Source: CF-96 sp028287605 (GTDB lineage Bacteria > Chloroflexota > Dormibacteria > Aeolococcales > Aeolococcaceae). From it: DNA of 7,522 nt. Below the pieces are notes generated by a model that was not told where the DNA came from, searched no databases, and saw only the letters and a program-made list of their open reading frames with translations. The position numbers were made by a program, and so were the translations under genes. The stretch spans positions 1 through 7,522 of the forward strand of contig JAXDLT010000362.1 in assembly GCA_034666465.1 (NCBI GenBank). Direction: 5' to 3'. Positions 1-5,687 of the stretch are shown here, piece by piece (position 1 is the first letter of the stretch; each line of letters begins with the position of its first letter).

Positions 1-890
1 CGAACCGAGAGGCGCAGACGGCCCAGGCCTCCGATCACCACCAGGGTGCCGATGAGGAGGGCCTCGGTGGGCAGGTCGCTGGGATGGACGTAGAGCAGGC
101 TCCCGGTGAGGATCACGCCGCACAGGCAGGCGCCGAGGGTCCGGTGGCGCAGGCCGTCGACCACCGCCACCGCTGCGACGGGAGCCAGGACGAAGGCGCC
201 GGTGAGCTGCGGCGTGAGGCCGACGGAGAGCGGACCGAACGGCACCAGGCCGACTCCCAGGCAGGCGATCCCGCTCAGCAGCACCGGCCGCCAGCCCAGG
301 CCCGCCCGCCGGGCCAGCAGCATGGCGCTCCCGGGGAGCGCCATGACCACCGGCCAGGTGCCCAGGGTGAGGGCGCGCGCGGCGTCGATGCCGGTGCCGT
401 GTGCCAGGGCGGCGGCGAGCACGTGCCAGCCGTACCGGGTCTCGGCGATGTCGAGCGCGGCCAGGTGATCGGGAAGCATGGGCGGCGCGGCGTGGCCGTC
501 CATGAACCACCGCACCACCTGGGAGTGGACGACGGTGTCGGCGCCGGGCGGCACCACCAGCCCCCCCTGCCCCAGGATGACCAGGGCGAGCAGCAGGAGT
601 CCCGGGACGGCGCCGGCGACCAGCGCCGCGGCGGGGAGGGTTTCCTCACCGGTCAGCGCGGTGCGTCGCAGCCACGCCACGGCGGCGAGCCCGAGGTCGA
701 CGGCGACGATGCCGGCGGTCGAGAACGGGGCACCGGCGACCCCGGCGAGGGCGGTGGCCAGGGCCAGGACGGCCAGCGACGCCGGCAGGATCATGAGCAG
801 GCGCTCCGGCCGTGAGCGCGGCCAGGCCAGGGCGCGGAGGAGCAGCCAGCCGGGGAGGATTCCCGCCAGCACCAGGTTGAGGGCGATCAT
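1..890 (-). CDS. Polytopic membrane protein, GT-C/DUF6541-like, N-terminal part (C-terminus beyond window)
   Basis: This minus-strand frame stays open from an ATG at 890 to the left edge, giving 296 residues without a stop. It begins MIALNLVLAGILPGW and contains successive hydrophobic segments, roughly residues 2-23, 31-53, 57-74, 86-113, 160-185 and several after that, so it is a multi-pass inner-membrane protein. After the fourth segment a loop carries D118-x3-H122 within PPGADTVVHSQVVRW. An acidic residue in an early external loop is typical of GT-C fold glycosyltransferases and of the large actinobacterial membrane proteins grouped as DUF6541. I infer a cell-envelope glycan role, but no substrate can be named. 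A TGA lies six codons upstream of the ATG (906-908), so the start cannot move far; CTG at 902 is the only alternative. No good Shine-Dalgarno sequence or leaderless -10 precedes it. The competing frames in this stretch give Arg/Gly/Pro-rich nonsense, while this frame gives coherent membrane segments. Confidence 0.8.
   Translation of the reverse strand, partial: MIALNLVLAGILPGWLLLRALAWPRSRPERLLMILPASLAVLALATALAGVAGAPFSTAGIVAVDLGLAAVAWLRRTALTGEETLPAAALVAGAVPGLLLLALVILGQGGLVVPPGADTVVHSQVVRWFMDGHAAPPMLPDHLAALDIAETRYGWHVLAAALAHGTGIDAARALTLGTWPVVMALPGSAMLLARRAGLGWRPVLLSGIACLGVGLVPFGPLSVGLTPQLTGAFVLAPVAAVAVVDGLRHRTLGACLCGVILTGSLLYVHPSDLPTEALLIGTLVVIGGLGRLRLSV
321..345. repeat. Perfect 25-bp inverted repeat (12-bp arms, 1-base centre) inside a gene
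   Basis: The left arm CATGGCGCTCCC (321-332) and right arm GGGAGCGCCATG (334-345) are exact reverse complements around a single G at 333. The repeat lies inside the minus-strand membrane protein gene, where it encodes the near-symmetrical peptide MALPGSAM. Its function is unknown. It could be chance in GC-rich coding DNA, a protein-binding site or a strong mRNA hairpin. Confidence 0.7.
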
Positions 891-1096
891 CGCGGGGGCC
901 AGGGGTCAGCCCTCGCCGTGGTCGGTGGTGTCCATGTGGCGATCATCGGGGCGGCCCTGCCGGATTCCCGTCCCGCCGGTCATGCGGATCCGTGGACATC
1001 CTGTGACACGCCCGCCCCGCCATCGCCGGCGGCGGCCAATGGCGACTGCCGTGTGACTGCCGGGAAACGGTTCGCCTACCCCCGTTCCGGCCGGGG

Positions 1097-1106
1097 GAGC
1101 CGGCTC
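1097..1106. promoter_or_regulatory. Palindrome adjoining the flp -10 box, possible operator
   Basis: GAGCCGGCTC is a perfect 10-bp palindrome that ends immediately before the TAGGAT -10 hexamer, inside the -35/-10 spacer. A protein bound here would block RNA polymerase. Short G/C palindromes are common in DNA of this composition, so the operator role is only a possibility. Confidence 0.25.
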
Positions 1107-1112
1107 TAGGAT
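1107..1112 (+). promoter_or_regulatory. -10 box TAGGAT, leaderless promoter of the Flp pilin
   Basis: TAGGAT fits the TAnnnT -10 pattern of primary sigma factors. Exactly six bases separate it from the ATG at 1119, which puts the expected transcription start on the A of the start codon. No Shine-Dalgarno sequence precedes the ATG. The -35 region is weak: TTCCGG at 1085-1090 with a 16-base spacer is the best candidate. Confidence 0.55.
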
Positions 1113-1118
1113 CGTGCC

Positions 1119-1343
1119 ATGAGCGCCTCCGACACCACCGAGCTCTCCCCGGCTGCCGTGCCGTCGCCCTCCGTGAGGAGAACCCGCCGCCGCGGGGCAC
1201 GCGGTCAGGGCCTGGTCGAGTACGCCCTGATCCTCATGCTCATCGCCGTCGTCCTGATCGTCGCCGTCCAGGTCCTCGGCAATGGCACGCACAACCTCTA
1301 CAGCAACATCGGGGCCGGGGTGCGCAGCGCCGTCGGAGGCTGA
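1119..1343 (+). CDS. flp: Flp/Fap-type pilin precursor (type IVb pilin, Tad system)
   Basis: The 74-residue product is a small pilin. A hydrophilic, Arg-rich leader (residues 1-29, ending RRRGARG) is followed by QGLVEYALILMLIAVV and further hydrophobic residues to about 53, then a short polar tail ending IGAGVRSAVGG. The G|xxxxEY processing pattern predicts cleavage after Gly29 by a TadV/prepilin-type peptidase, with Glu34 at +5 and Tyr35 at +6, leaving a mature pilin of about 45 residues. Such pilins assemble into Flp pili used for adhesion, or into related secretion filaments. The leader is rather long for the family. No tad assembly genes (tadA, B, C, rcpA or tadV) lie in this window, so the pilin is either isolated or served by a distant locus. 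The ATG at 1119 is supported by the leaderless -10 box six bases upstream. Confidence 0.88.
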   Translation: MSASDTTELSPAAVPSPSVRRTRRRGARGQGLVEYALILMLIAVVLIVAVQVLGNGTHNLYSNIGAGVRSAVGG

Positions 1344-1368
1344 GGCCGGTCGCGGGAGGCGCCCTGCC

Positions 1369-1374
1369 TACAAT
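1369..1374 (+). promoter_or_regulatory. -10 box TACAAT, promoter of pdxS
   Basis: TACAAT is one base from the TATAAT consensus and is the best -10 match I saw in the window. Transcription would start near 1381, giving a leader of about 64 bases before the ATG at 1445. No clear -35 is visible. The box overlaps the in-frame ATG at 1373, which argues against that ATG as the start of PdxS. Confidence 0.5.
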
Positions 1375-1432
1375 GGCCCGAGGATCGTCCGCCTCCGTTC
1401 ACGAGCCGGGGGGGAGGGCCCTGTCAGTCATG

Positions 1433-1436
1433 GGAG
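1433..1436 (+). promoter_or_regulatory. Shine-Dalgarno GGAG deciding the pdxS start
   Basis: GGAG lies eight bases before the ATG at 1445, a standard spacing. A second purine-rich run, GGGGAGGG (1411-1418), lies 11 bases before the alternative ATG at 1430, so initiation at 1430 is also possible. Either start leaves the conserved PdxS domain intact. Confidence 0.45.
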
Positions 1437-1444
1437 CGAGCGCG

Positions 1445-2368
1445 ATGAGCAGCACCGAGAACGGGGCCTCGACCTCCCCACCCACCCCCGTCACCGGGGG
1501 CCTGCGGGTCAAGCGCGGCCTTGCCGAGATGCTCAAGGGCGGCGTGATCATGGACGTCGTCGACGCCGACCAGGCGAGGATCGCCGAGGAGGCGGGTGCG
1601 GTCGCGGTGATGGCGCTGGAGCGCGTCCCCTCCGACATCCGGCGGGACGGCGGCGTGGCCCGGATGAGCGACGTCACCCTGATCAAGGAGATCATGGCCG
1701 CGGTGACCATCCCGGTGATGGCCAAGGCGCGCATCGGTCACTTCGTCGAGGCGCGGGTGCTCGAGGCGCTGGGCGTCGACTACGTCGACGAGTCGGAGGT
1801 GCTCACCCCCGCGGACGAGGAGAACCACATCGACAAGTGGGCCTTCACGGTCCCCTTCGTGTGCGGGGCGCGCGACCTCGGCGAGGCGCTGCGGCGCATC
1901 GGCGAGGGCGCGGCGATGGTCCGCACCAAGGGCGAGGCGGGCACCGGCAACGTGGTCGAGGCGGTGCGTCACATGCGGGCGGTCCACTCCGGCATCCGCC
2001 GCCTGGGGGCGCTGCGCACCGACGAGCTGATGGCCGAGGCGAAGCGGCTCCAGGCCCCCTACGAGCTGGTCGCCGAGATCGCCCGGACGGGGAAGCTGCC
2101 GGTGGTGAACTTCTCGGCGGGCGGCATCGCCACCCCCGCCGACGCCGCCCTGATGATGCAGCTCGGAGCCGAGGGCAACTTCGTCGGCAGCGGGATCTTC
2201 AAGAGCGAGGACCCGCTGAGGTACGCGAGGGCGATCGTCGCCGCGACCACCTATCACGACCGCCCCGAGATGGTCGCCGAGGTCAGCGCCGGCCTGGGCC
2301 GGGCGATGCGCGGCATCGACGTCGCCACCCTGCCTCGCGAGGAGCTGCTCGCCGCCCGCGGCTGGTGA
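1445..2368 (+). CDS. pdxS: Pyridoxal 5'-phosphate synthase lyase subunit PdxS
   Basis: PdxS condenses ribose 5-phosphate (or ribulose 5-phosphate), glyceraldehyde 3-phosphate and ammonia to pyridoxal 5'-phosphate; the ammonia comes from the glutaminase PdxT. It is a cytosolic (beta/alpha)8 barrel that forms a dodecamer. With the start at 1445 the protein has 307 residues, close to the usual 290-305. The family's key residues are all visible: Asp37 in MDVVDADQA, Lys94 in PVMAKARIGH, Lys162 in MVRTKGEAGTGN, and the phosphate-binding VNFSAGGIATPADAALMMQLG near the C-terminus. Asp37, Lys94 and Lys162 sit at a constant offset of 13 from Asp24, Lys81 and Lys149 of the Bacillus subtilis enzyme, so the core has no insertion or deletion up to there. 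Alternative starts are ATG 1430 (312 residues) and ATG 1373 (331 residues, unlikely because it overlaps the -10 box). The enzyme should be fully active. Confidence 0.97.
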   Translation: MSSTENGASTSPPTPVTGGLRVKRGLAEMLKGGVIMDVVDADQARIAEEAGAVAVMALERVPSDIRRDGGVARMSDVTLIKEIMAAVTIPVMAKARIGHFVEARVLEALGVDYVDESEVLTPADEENHIDKWAFTVPFVCGARDLGEALRRIGEGAAMVRTKGEAGTGNVVEAVRHMRAVHSGIRRLGALRTDELMAEAKRLQAPYELVAEIARTGKLPVVNFSAGGIATPADAALMMQLGAEGNFVGSGIFKSEDPLRYARAIVAATTYHDRPEMVAEVSAGLGRAMRGIDVATLPREELLAARGW

Positions 2369-2370
2369 GG

Positions 2371-2386
2371 CCCTGTCGCGGCAGGG
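2371..2386 (+). other. Weak hairpin just after pdxS
   Basis: CCCTG (2371-2375) and CAGGG (2382-2386) flank a six-base loop, starting two bases after the pdxS stop codon. No T-run follows, so it does not look like an intrinsic terminator. It may stabilise the 3' end of the pdxS message or be chance. Confidence 0.25.
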
Positions 2387-2429
2387 TGACGGGTGGATCG
2401 CCCCGCCCGGAGGCTCGCCGCGGCCCGCA

Positions 2430-2435
2430 TAGACT
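2430..2435 (+). promoter_or_regulatory. -10 box TAGACT, leaderless promoter of the GT87-like gene
   Basis: TAGACT sits exactly six bases before the GTG at 2442, so the predicted transcript begins at that codon. This supports GTG 2442 over the in-frame ATG at 2448. No recognisable -35 or Shine-Dalgarno sequence is present. Confidence 0.55.
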
Positions 2436-2441
2436 GCCGTC

Positions 2442-3794
2442 GTGGCCATGGTCGAGCACGCGGCGCGACGGACGCCGGCGTCGCGGGCGCTGCGCCTGCG
2501 ACTGTCGCCGGGCAGCCTGCGGCTGCTGCTGACGGCGGTCACCGCCGCCGCGGTGGTCGGCGCACTGCAGAGCTTCGTGCTGGCGCCACTGACCGGCCAT
2601 TTCACCGGTGCGTTCGAGGACTTCGGCGTCTACCTCGACGGTGGGCGTGCGGCCAACGCCGGCACCAGCCCCTATGCAGGCTTCGACGGCGGCACCATCA
2701 CCATGAGCGGCTTCGACTACCCGCCGCTCGACGCCTGGCTCTTCCGGCCGCTCGCGCTGCTGCCCTACCACGTCGCCCAGATGGTCTGGCTGTGGGTGGG
2801 CCTGGCATGCGCCGTCGGCGGCAGCGTGATCGTCGCCCGCGCGGTCCTCCCGCGCACCTGGCCGAGCGTCCGGCTCGGGATCAGCGCCGCCCTGCTCTTC
2901 GCCCCCGCCACCTACAACCTCTGGCACGGACAGGTGAACCCGCTGATCTTCCTGCTGCTCGCGCTGGCCATGCGCTCCTGGGTGCGGGGCGAGCAGGGTC
3001 GGTGCGGCACCCTTCTCGGCATCGCGGCGGCGGTCAAGCTGGCGCCCCTGGTGCTGGTGGTGATGCTGCTGCGACGGCGCTGGTGGCGGGGGGCCGCGGC
3101 GATGGCCGCCACCATGCTCGTCGCCTCGCTGGCCGGCGTCCTCCTCCTCGGGAGCGGCGCCACCCGAACCTTCCTCACCACCGTCTTCCCCGCCCTCAAC
3201 CGCGACAACGGCTGGGTCTACAACCAGACCTGGAACGGCGTCGTGAGCCGCCTCGTCGACCACGCCGTGTTCGCGTGGGCGACCCCCTCGACGGTGATCC
3301 ACCTGGTCGCCCTGCTGCTCGGGGCGGCCGGCCTGCTCTGGGCGGCACGGTCCGTCCGTCCCGGCGAGCGCCCGGGCGAGGTGCGCGGCGCCGAGTTCGG
3401 GGCGGGGATCGCGGCCATGCTCCTCTGTGGCTCGGTGGCCTGGATCCCGCACGACATCCACCTGCTCATCCCGCTGTTCGCGGCGCTGGGGCTGGTGGCC
3501 GTCCACGGCCGCCGGGCGGCGGGCTCGGTGCGGGTCGGGCTCATCGCCGCGGTGCTCGCCCTGGCGGTGCTGACGCCGCTGCTCATCGCCGGTTCGTCGA
3601 TGCCCTCGCTGCTGGCGGCCAGCCACGGCCGCTGGTGGTGGTTCCAGCTTCAGCTCTGGTCGGCGCCCGCGCTGGCGGCCGCCGTGCTGCTCGCCTCCCT
3701 GGGCGGCTGGGCGGCGAGGGCCGGGCACGAGCGTCTCCCCGGGGCCGCCGGGGCGCCGCCGGGCGCGCCACGTACACTCGTCGGGAGTGCCTGA
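2442..3794 (+). CDS. GT87-family (DUF2029) polyprenyl-phosphate-dependent membrane glycosyltransferase
   Basis: This is a 450-residue integral membrane protein with about ten hydrophobic segments, the first around residues 26-50. It carries the hallmarks of the GT87 family of GT-C mannosyltransferases: Asp60 in EDFGVYLDGGRAANAG followed by GTSPY in the first external loop, then FDYPPLDAWLFRPLALLP, then HGQVNPLIFLLLALA (from His162), then GIAAAVKLAPL with Lys199, and a late WIPHDIHLLIPL (from Trp334). Known members use polyprenyl-phosphate sugars to extend envelope glycans such as phosphatidylinositol mannosides or arabinogalactan on the outer face of the membrane. The sugar and acceptor here cannot be read from the sequence. 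The gene starts 73 bases after pdxS and its last eight bases overlap the start of pdxT, so it interrupts the normal pdxS-pdxT pair. GTG 2442 is chosen because of the leaderless -10 box. Confidence 0.85.
   Translation: MAMVEHAARRTPASRALRLRLSPGSLRLLLTAVTAAAVVGALQSFVLAPLTGHFTGAFEDFGVYLDGGRAANAGTSPYAGFDGGTITMSGFDYPPLDAWLFRPLALLPYHVAQMVWLWVGLACAVGGSVIVARAVLPRTWPSVRLGISAALLFAPATYNLWHGQVNPLIFLLLALAMRSWVRGEQGRCGTLLGIAAAVKLAPLVLVVMLLRRRWWRGAAAMAATMLVASLAGVLLLGSGATRTFLTTVFPALNRDNGWVYNQTWNGVVSRLVDHAVFAWATPSTVIHLVALLLGAAGLLWAARSVRPGERPGEVRGAEFGAGIAAMLLCGSVAWIPHDIHLLIPLFAALGLVAVHGRRAAGSVRVGLIAAVLALAVLTPLLIAGSSMPSLLAASHGRWWWFQLQLWSAPALAAAVLLASLGGWAARAGHERLPGAAGAPPGAPRTLVGSA
3773..3778 (+). promoter_or_regulatory. 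-10 box TACACT, likely leaderless promoter of pdxT
   Basis: TACACT lies inside the final codons of the glycosyltransferase gene and eight bases before the pdxT GTG at 3787. A start of transcription at 3785-3787 would give a leaderless or nearly leaderless message. If real, pdxT can be transcribed independently of pdxS and the glycosyltransferase gene. Confidence 0.45.
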
Positions 3795-4419
3795 GGACAG
3801 CTCCCGCCCCTCCCCGCCGGCCGGCCCCGTGATCGGCGTGCTGGCCCTCCAGGGGGACGTCCGGGAGCACCGGGCGGCGCTGAAGGCGAGCGGGGCCCGG
3901 ACCACCGGCGTCCGCACCGCGGCCGAGGTCGAGGGCGTCGACGGCCTCGTCATCCCGGGCGGCGAGTCGACCACGCTGAGCCGGCTGATCCGCGCCTTCG
4001 GCCTGGAGGAGCCGCTGCGGCGGCGGCTGGAGGCGGGGCTGCCCTGCCTCGCCACCTGCGCGGGGATGATCCTGCTCAGCCGCGGCATCCTCGACGGGCG
4101 CCCCGACCAGCTCGCGCTGGGGGTCCTCGACCTCGACGTGCGCCGCAACGGCTACGGCCGCCAGCTCGACTCCTTCGAGGCGGCGCTGGAGGTTCCGGCA
4201 CTGGGGGAGCCGCCCTTCCCCGGGGTCTTCATCCGCGCCCCCGTGGTCGAGCGCGTGGGAGAGGGGATGACCGTGCTCGCGCGCCACGACGGCTCGCCCG
4301 TCGCCCTGTCCCAGGGGCCCCATCTCGCGCTCACCTTCCACCCGGAGATCAGCGGCGACGACCGCTTCCATCGACTGTTCGTCGAACATGTGCATGCCCT
4401 TTCGGCGTCTTCGCGGTAG
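3787..4419 (+). CDS. pdxT: Pyridoxal 5'-phosphate synthase glutaminase subunit PdxT
   Basis: PdxT is the class I glutamine amidotransferase that hydrolyses glutamine and channels ammonia to PdxS. The 210-residue product starts MPEDSSRPSPPAGP and reaches the conserved core at VIGVLALQGDVREH. The oxyanion-hole motif PGGEST is at 57-62, the nucleophile Cys91 lies in LATCAGM, and His185 and Glu187 in FHPEISGD complete the triad. Length and motifs match an active enzyme, with about 12 extra N-terminal residues. The gene overlaps the end of the glycosyltransferase gene by eight bases in another frame. A GGGA run directly before the GTG is too close to be a good Shine-Dalgarno sequence, consistent with leaderless initiation. 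ATG or GTG starts further in would cut into the core. The TAG stop (4417-4419) forms the first half of the next -10 box, TAGACT. Confidence 0.97.
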   Translation: MPEDSSRPSPPAGPVIGVLALQGDVREHRAALKASGARTTGVRTAAEVEGVDGLVIPGGESTTLSRLIRAFGLEEPLRRRLEAGLPCLATCAGMILLSRGILDGRPDQLALGVLDLDVRRNGYGRQLDSFEAALEVPALGEPPFPGVFIRAPVVERVGEGMTVLARHDGSPVALSQGPHLALTFHPEISGDDRFHRLFVEHVHALSASSR

Positions 4420-4422
4420 ACT
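4417..4422 (+). promoter_or_regulatory. -10 box TAGACT overlapping the pdxT stop codon
   Basis: TAGACT uses the pdxT TAG stop codon as its first three bases. It lies exactly six bases before a GTG at 4429, the same geometry as at 1107 and 2430, but that GTG opens only a 19-codon frame. Transcription from here would produce a leader of about 143 bases before the GNAT ATG at 4572. Confidence 0.5.
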
Positions 4423-4428
4423 CGGCGG

Positions 4429-4488
4429 GTGACATCCGGGCCTGCAGGCTCCCGCCGGATCGAGGCCGCACCGCGCCAGGTTGCCTGA
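4429..4488 (+). CDS. Possible 19-codon leaderless leader-peptide ORF upstream of the GNAT gene
   Basis: GTG at 4429 opens a frame encoding MTSGPAGSRRIEAAPRQVA, ending at TGA 4486-4488. The only support is its position: it begins six bases after TAGACT, exactly where a leaderless start codon would be. There is no family match, and a frame this short is expected by chance. The hairpin at 4434-4460 lies within it. If translated, it would be an upstream ORF 83 bases before the GNAT start and could act as a leader peptide. Confidence 0.25.
   Translation: MTSGPAGSRRIEAAPRQVA
4434..4460 (+). other. Two-part hairpin in the leader before the GNAT gene
   Basis: ATCCGG (4434-4439) pairs with CCGGAT (4455-4460) and encloses the perfect palindrome GCCTGCAGGC (4440-4449). 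A competing partner exists further down: CCGG-G-CCTGC (4436-4445) can pair with GCAGGCCGG (4542-4550) with one bulged base, just before the GNAT start. Two mutually exclusive folds are the pattern expected of an attenuator-like leader, but GC-rich DNA forms such pairings easily. Confidence 0.3.
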
Positions 4489-4559
4489 CGCCGCCCCACT
4501 CGCCGCCCCCCTGGCCGTCTTTGGTGTCGCCGGCGGCCGAGGCAGGCCGGTCTGCGGAT

Positions 4560-4565
4560 GACACT
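4560..4565 (+). promoter_or_regulatory. Weak -10 box GACACT before the GNAT gene
   Basis: GACACT differs from the TACACT used at pdxT only in the first base, and it lies exactly six bases before the ATG at 4572. Because the first T is a highly conserved -10 position, this is a weaker candidate than the others. It supports ATG 4572 as the start, as no Shine-Dalgarno sequence is present. Confidence 0.3.
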
Positions 4566-4571
4566 CCTGTC

Positions 4572-5687
4572 ATGAACGTCCGCACTGCAAGCTTTCGCGA
4601 CCTCGACCGGGTCGAGGAGATCTACCGCCGCTCCTACGCCGGCGAGCCCGACGCCCCCGCGGCGCCGCCGCTCTCGCCCGGCGACAGCCCGGTGCCCCAT
4701 GCCACCCTGCTGCGCCTGTGGCACGCGGTGAGCCGGACGCTGTCGTCGCTGGTGCCCACCGCCGAGCCCTCCGCCACCCTCTTCGTCGCCGAGGACGCCG
4801 ACGGCGAGATCGTCGGCTTCATTCAGGCCAACGGGGTCCCGGGCCAGCCCAAGGCGTGGCACGTCATCAACCTCTGCACGGTCGCGGAGGGCCACGTCCA
4901 CGCCGCCGGCGAGCATCTGCTCACCCACCTCGTCAACCAGGGGATGCAGCACGGGGTGACCCGCTTCTCGGTGCGGCTGCCCCTCCACCACCCGCTGGTC
5001 GGGCTCTTCCTCGAGGAGGGGTTCTCCCAATACGCCACCGAGCAGATCCTCTACCGCGACGACGTGGCGGCCTCGGCGCCGGTGCTCGTGGGGCGGGCGG
5101 CTGGGCTGCTGCGACCGGCGCGGGGAGACGACCGCGGCGGCATCCATCTCCTGTATCTCCGCACCACCCCGTCGCACGTCGCCAACATCGAGGGGCCGTC
5201 GCTCAAGGCCTGGCAGGCCTCCTTCCAGGAGGGGTGGATGGCCCGCATCGGCCGCGACGACGTCCGTCACCTGGTGGTCGAGCGGCTGGGGATCGAGGCC
5301 TGGGTGGGGGTGCGCCCGGCCACCCCGGTGCGCCCCTCGCTGATGGCGCTGCTCTGCGACGGCAGCGACCCCGGTCTCCGCGAGGACTTCGTCGACGCCG
5401 CGCTCGCCCAGGTGCCACCCGGCCCCGTGTCGTGCGCCCTGCGCCACTACGACTCCGAGCTGATCCGCAGCCTGCAGCGCCGCGGCTTCGCCATCTACGG
5501 CACCCAGCTGCTGCTGGTCCGCGACCTCGCCATCAAGATGCGTGTCCCCGCCCGCGTCCGGCGCGAGAACAAACCCGTCCTGGTCCCGGCCGGCCTGGTC
5601 CACAGCGCCGGCGGAATGTCCCGGGTCCCGCTCCGCGTCCTCACCAACGCCCCACAGCCGAGGAGTTCGCCATCATCGCTCGCATGA
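4572..5687 (+). CDS. Tandem-GNAT-domain protein (putative N-acetyltransferase)
   Basis: The 371-residue product opens MNVRTASFRDLDRVEEIYRRSY, the typical first strand and helix of a GNAT acetyltransferase. Further signs of the first domain are LFVAEDADGEIVGFIQANG (70-88) and LFLEEGF (145-151). The stretch from about 175 to 330 repeats the same ending, IRSLQRRGFAIYGTQLLLVRD (GF at 305-306), so it looks like a second, diverged GNAT domain. The acetyl-CoA loop, normally Q/R-x-x-G-x-G/A, is not clear in either half; the nearest match is EGHVHAAGEHLL at 106-117. One or both halves may not be catalytic, and the substrate is unknown. The frame can be extended to GTG 4524 or TTG 4521, but the added residues lack family character, so ATG 4572 is preferred. 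The stop codon overlaps the ATPase start (ATGA), suggesting coupled translation. Confidence 0.75.
   Translation: MNVRTASFRDLDRVEEIYRRSYAGEPDAPAAPPLSPGDSPVPHATLLRLWHAVSRTLSSLVPTAEPSATLFVAEDADGEIVGFIQANGVPGQPKAWHVINLCTVAEGHVHAAGEHLLTHLVNQGMQHGVTRFSVRLPLHHPLVGLFLEEGFSQYATEQILYRDDVAASAPVLVGRAAGLLRPARGDDRGGIHLLYLRTTPSHVANIEGPSLKAWQASFQEGWMARIGRDDVRHLVVERLGIEAWVGVRPATPVRPSLMALLCDGSDPGLREDFVDAALAQVPPGPVSCALRHYDSELIRSLQRRGFAIYGTQLLLVRDLAIKMRVPARVRRENKPVLVPAGLVHSAGGMSRVPLRVLTNAPQPRSSPSSLA

Larger units (their letters stand above)
891..1118. other. Divergent intergenic region between the membrane protein and the Flp pilin
   Basis: These 228 bases lie between the two divergent start codons. I see no convincing gene: the short frames here are Pro/Arg-rich, lack ribosome binding sites and resemble no family I know. 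The right end holds the pilin promoter (TAGGAT, 1107-1112), preceded directly by the palindrome at 1097-1106. I could not find a clear promoter for the minus-strand gene. Confidence 0.6.

Noticed and set aside
84..815. Plus-strand open frame of 243 codons
   Set aside because: It is antisense to the membrane protein and gives a Gly/Gln/His-rich product without domains. The minus-strand frame gives coherent transmembrane segments.
918..1109. Plus-strand 63-codon frame in the divergent intergenic region
   Set aside because: It has no Shine-Dalgarno or -10 box before it, no recognisable family, and it ends inside the pilin -10 box.
906..1292. Minus-strand open frame antisense to the pilin
   Set aside because: It is the reverse shadow of the Flp pilin gene plus intergenic DNA, with a charged low-complexity product and no ribosome binding site.
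1373..1444. Upstream ATG start for PdxS (331-residue form)
   Set aside because: The ATG overlaps the TACAAT -10 box, so it would not be on the transcript, and the extra residues are not part of the PdxS family.
2283..4148. Long antisense open frame (621 codons) opposite the glycosyltransferase gene and parts of its neighbours
   Set aside because: The product is Arg/Gly/His/Gln-rich with no family character. It runs antisense to pdxT and GT87 genes with clear motifs and is a by-product of high third-position GC. The same holds for minus-strand frames at 1424-2605, 4152-5603 and 5495-6592.
4376..4388. TGTTCG-T-CGAACA inverted repeat resembling an SOS/LexA box
   Set aside because: The half-sites are in the opposite order from the actinobacterial CGAAC-N4-GTTCG box, the spacing is one base, and the repeat lies within pdxT codons for LFVEH. 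Chance is more likely.
4718..5683. Upstream extension of the ATPase frame across the GNAT gene
   Set aside because: This part reads as Arg/Pro/Gly-rich sequence in a different frame from the well-supported GNAT protein. The ATPase proper begins at the ATG at 5684.
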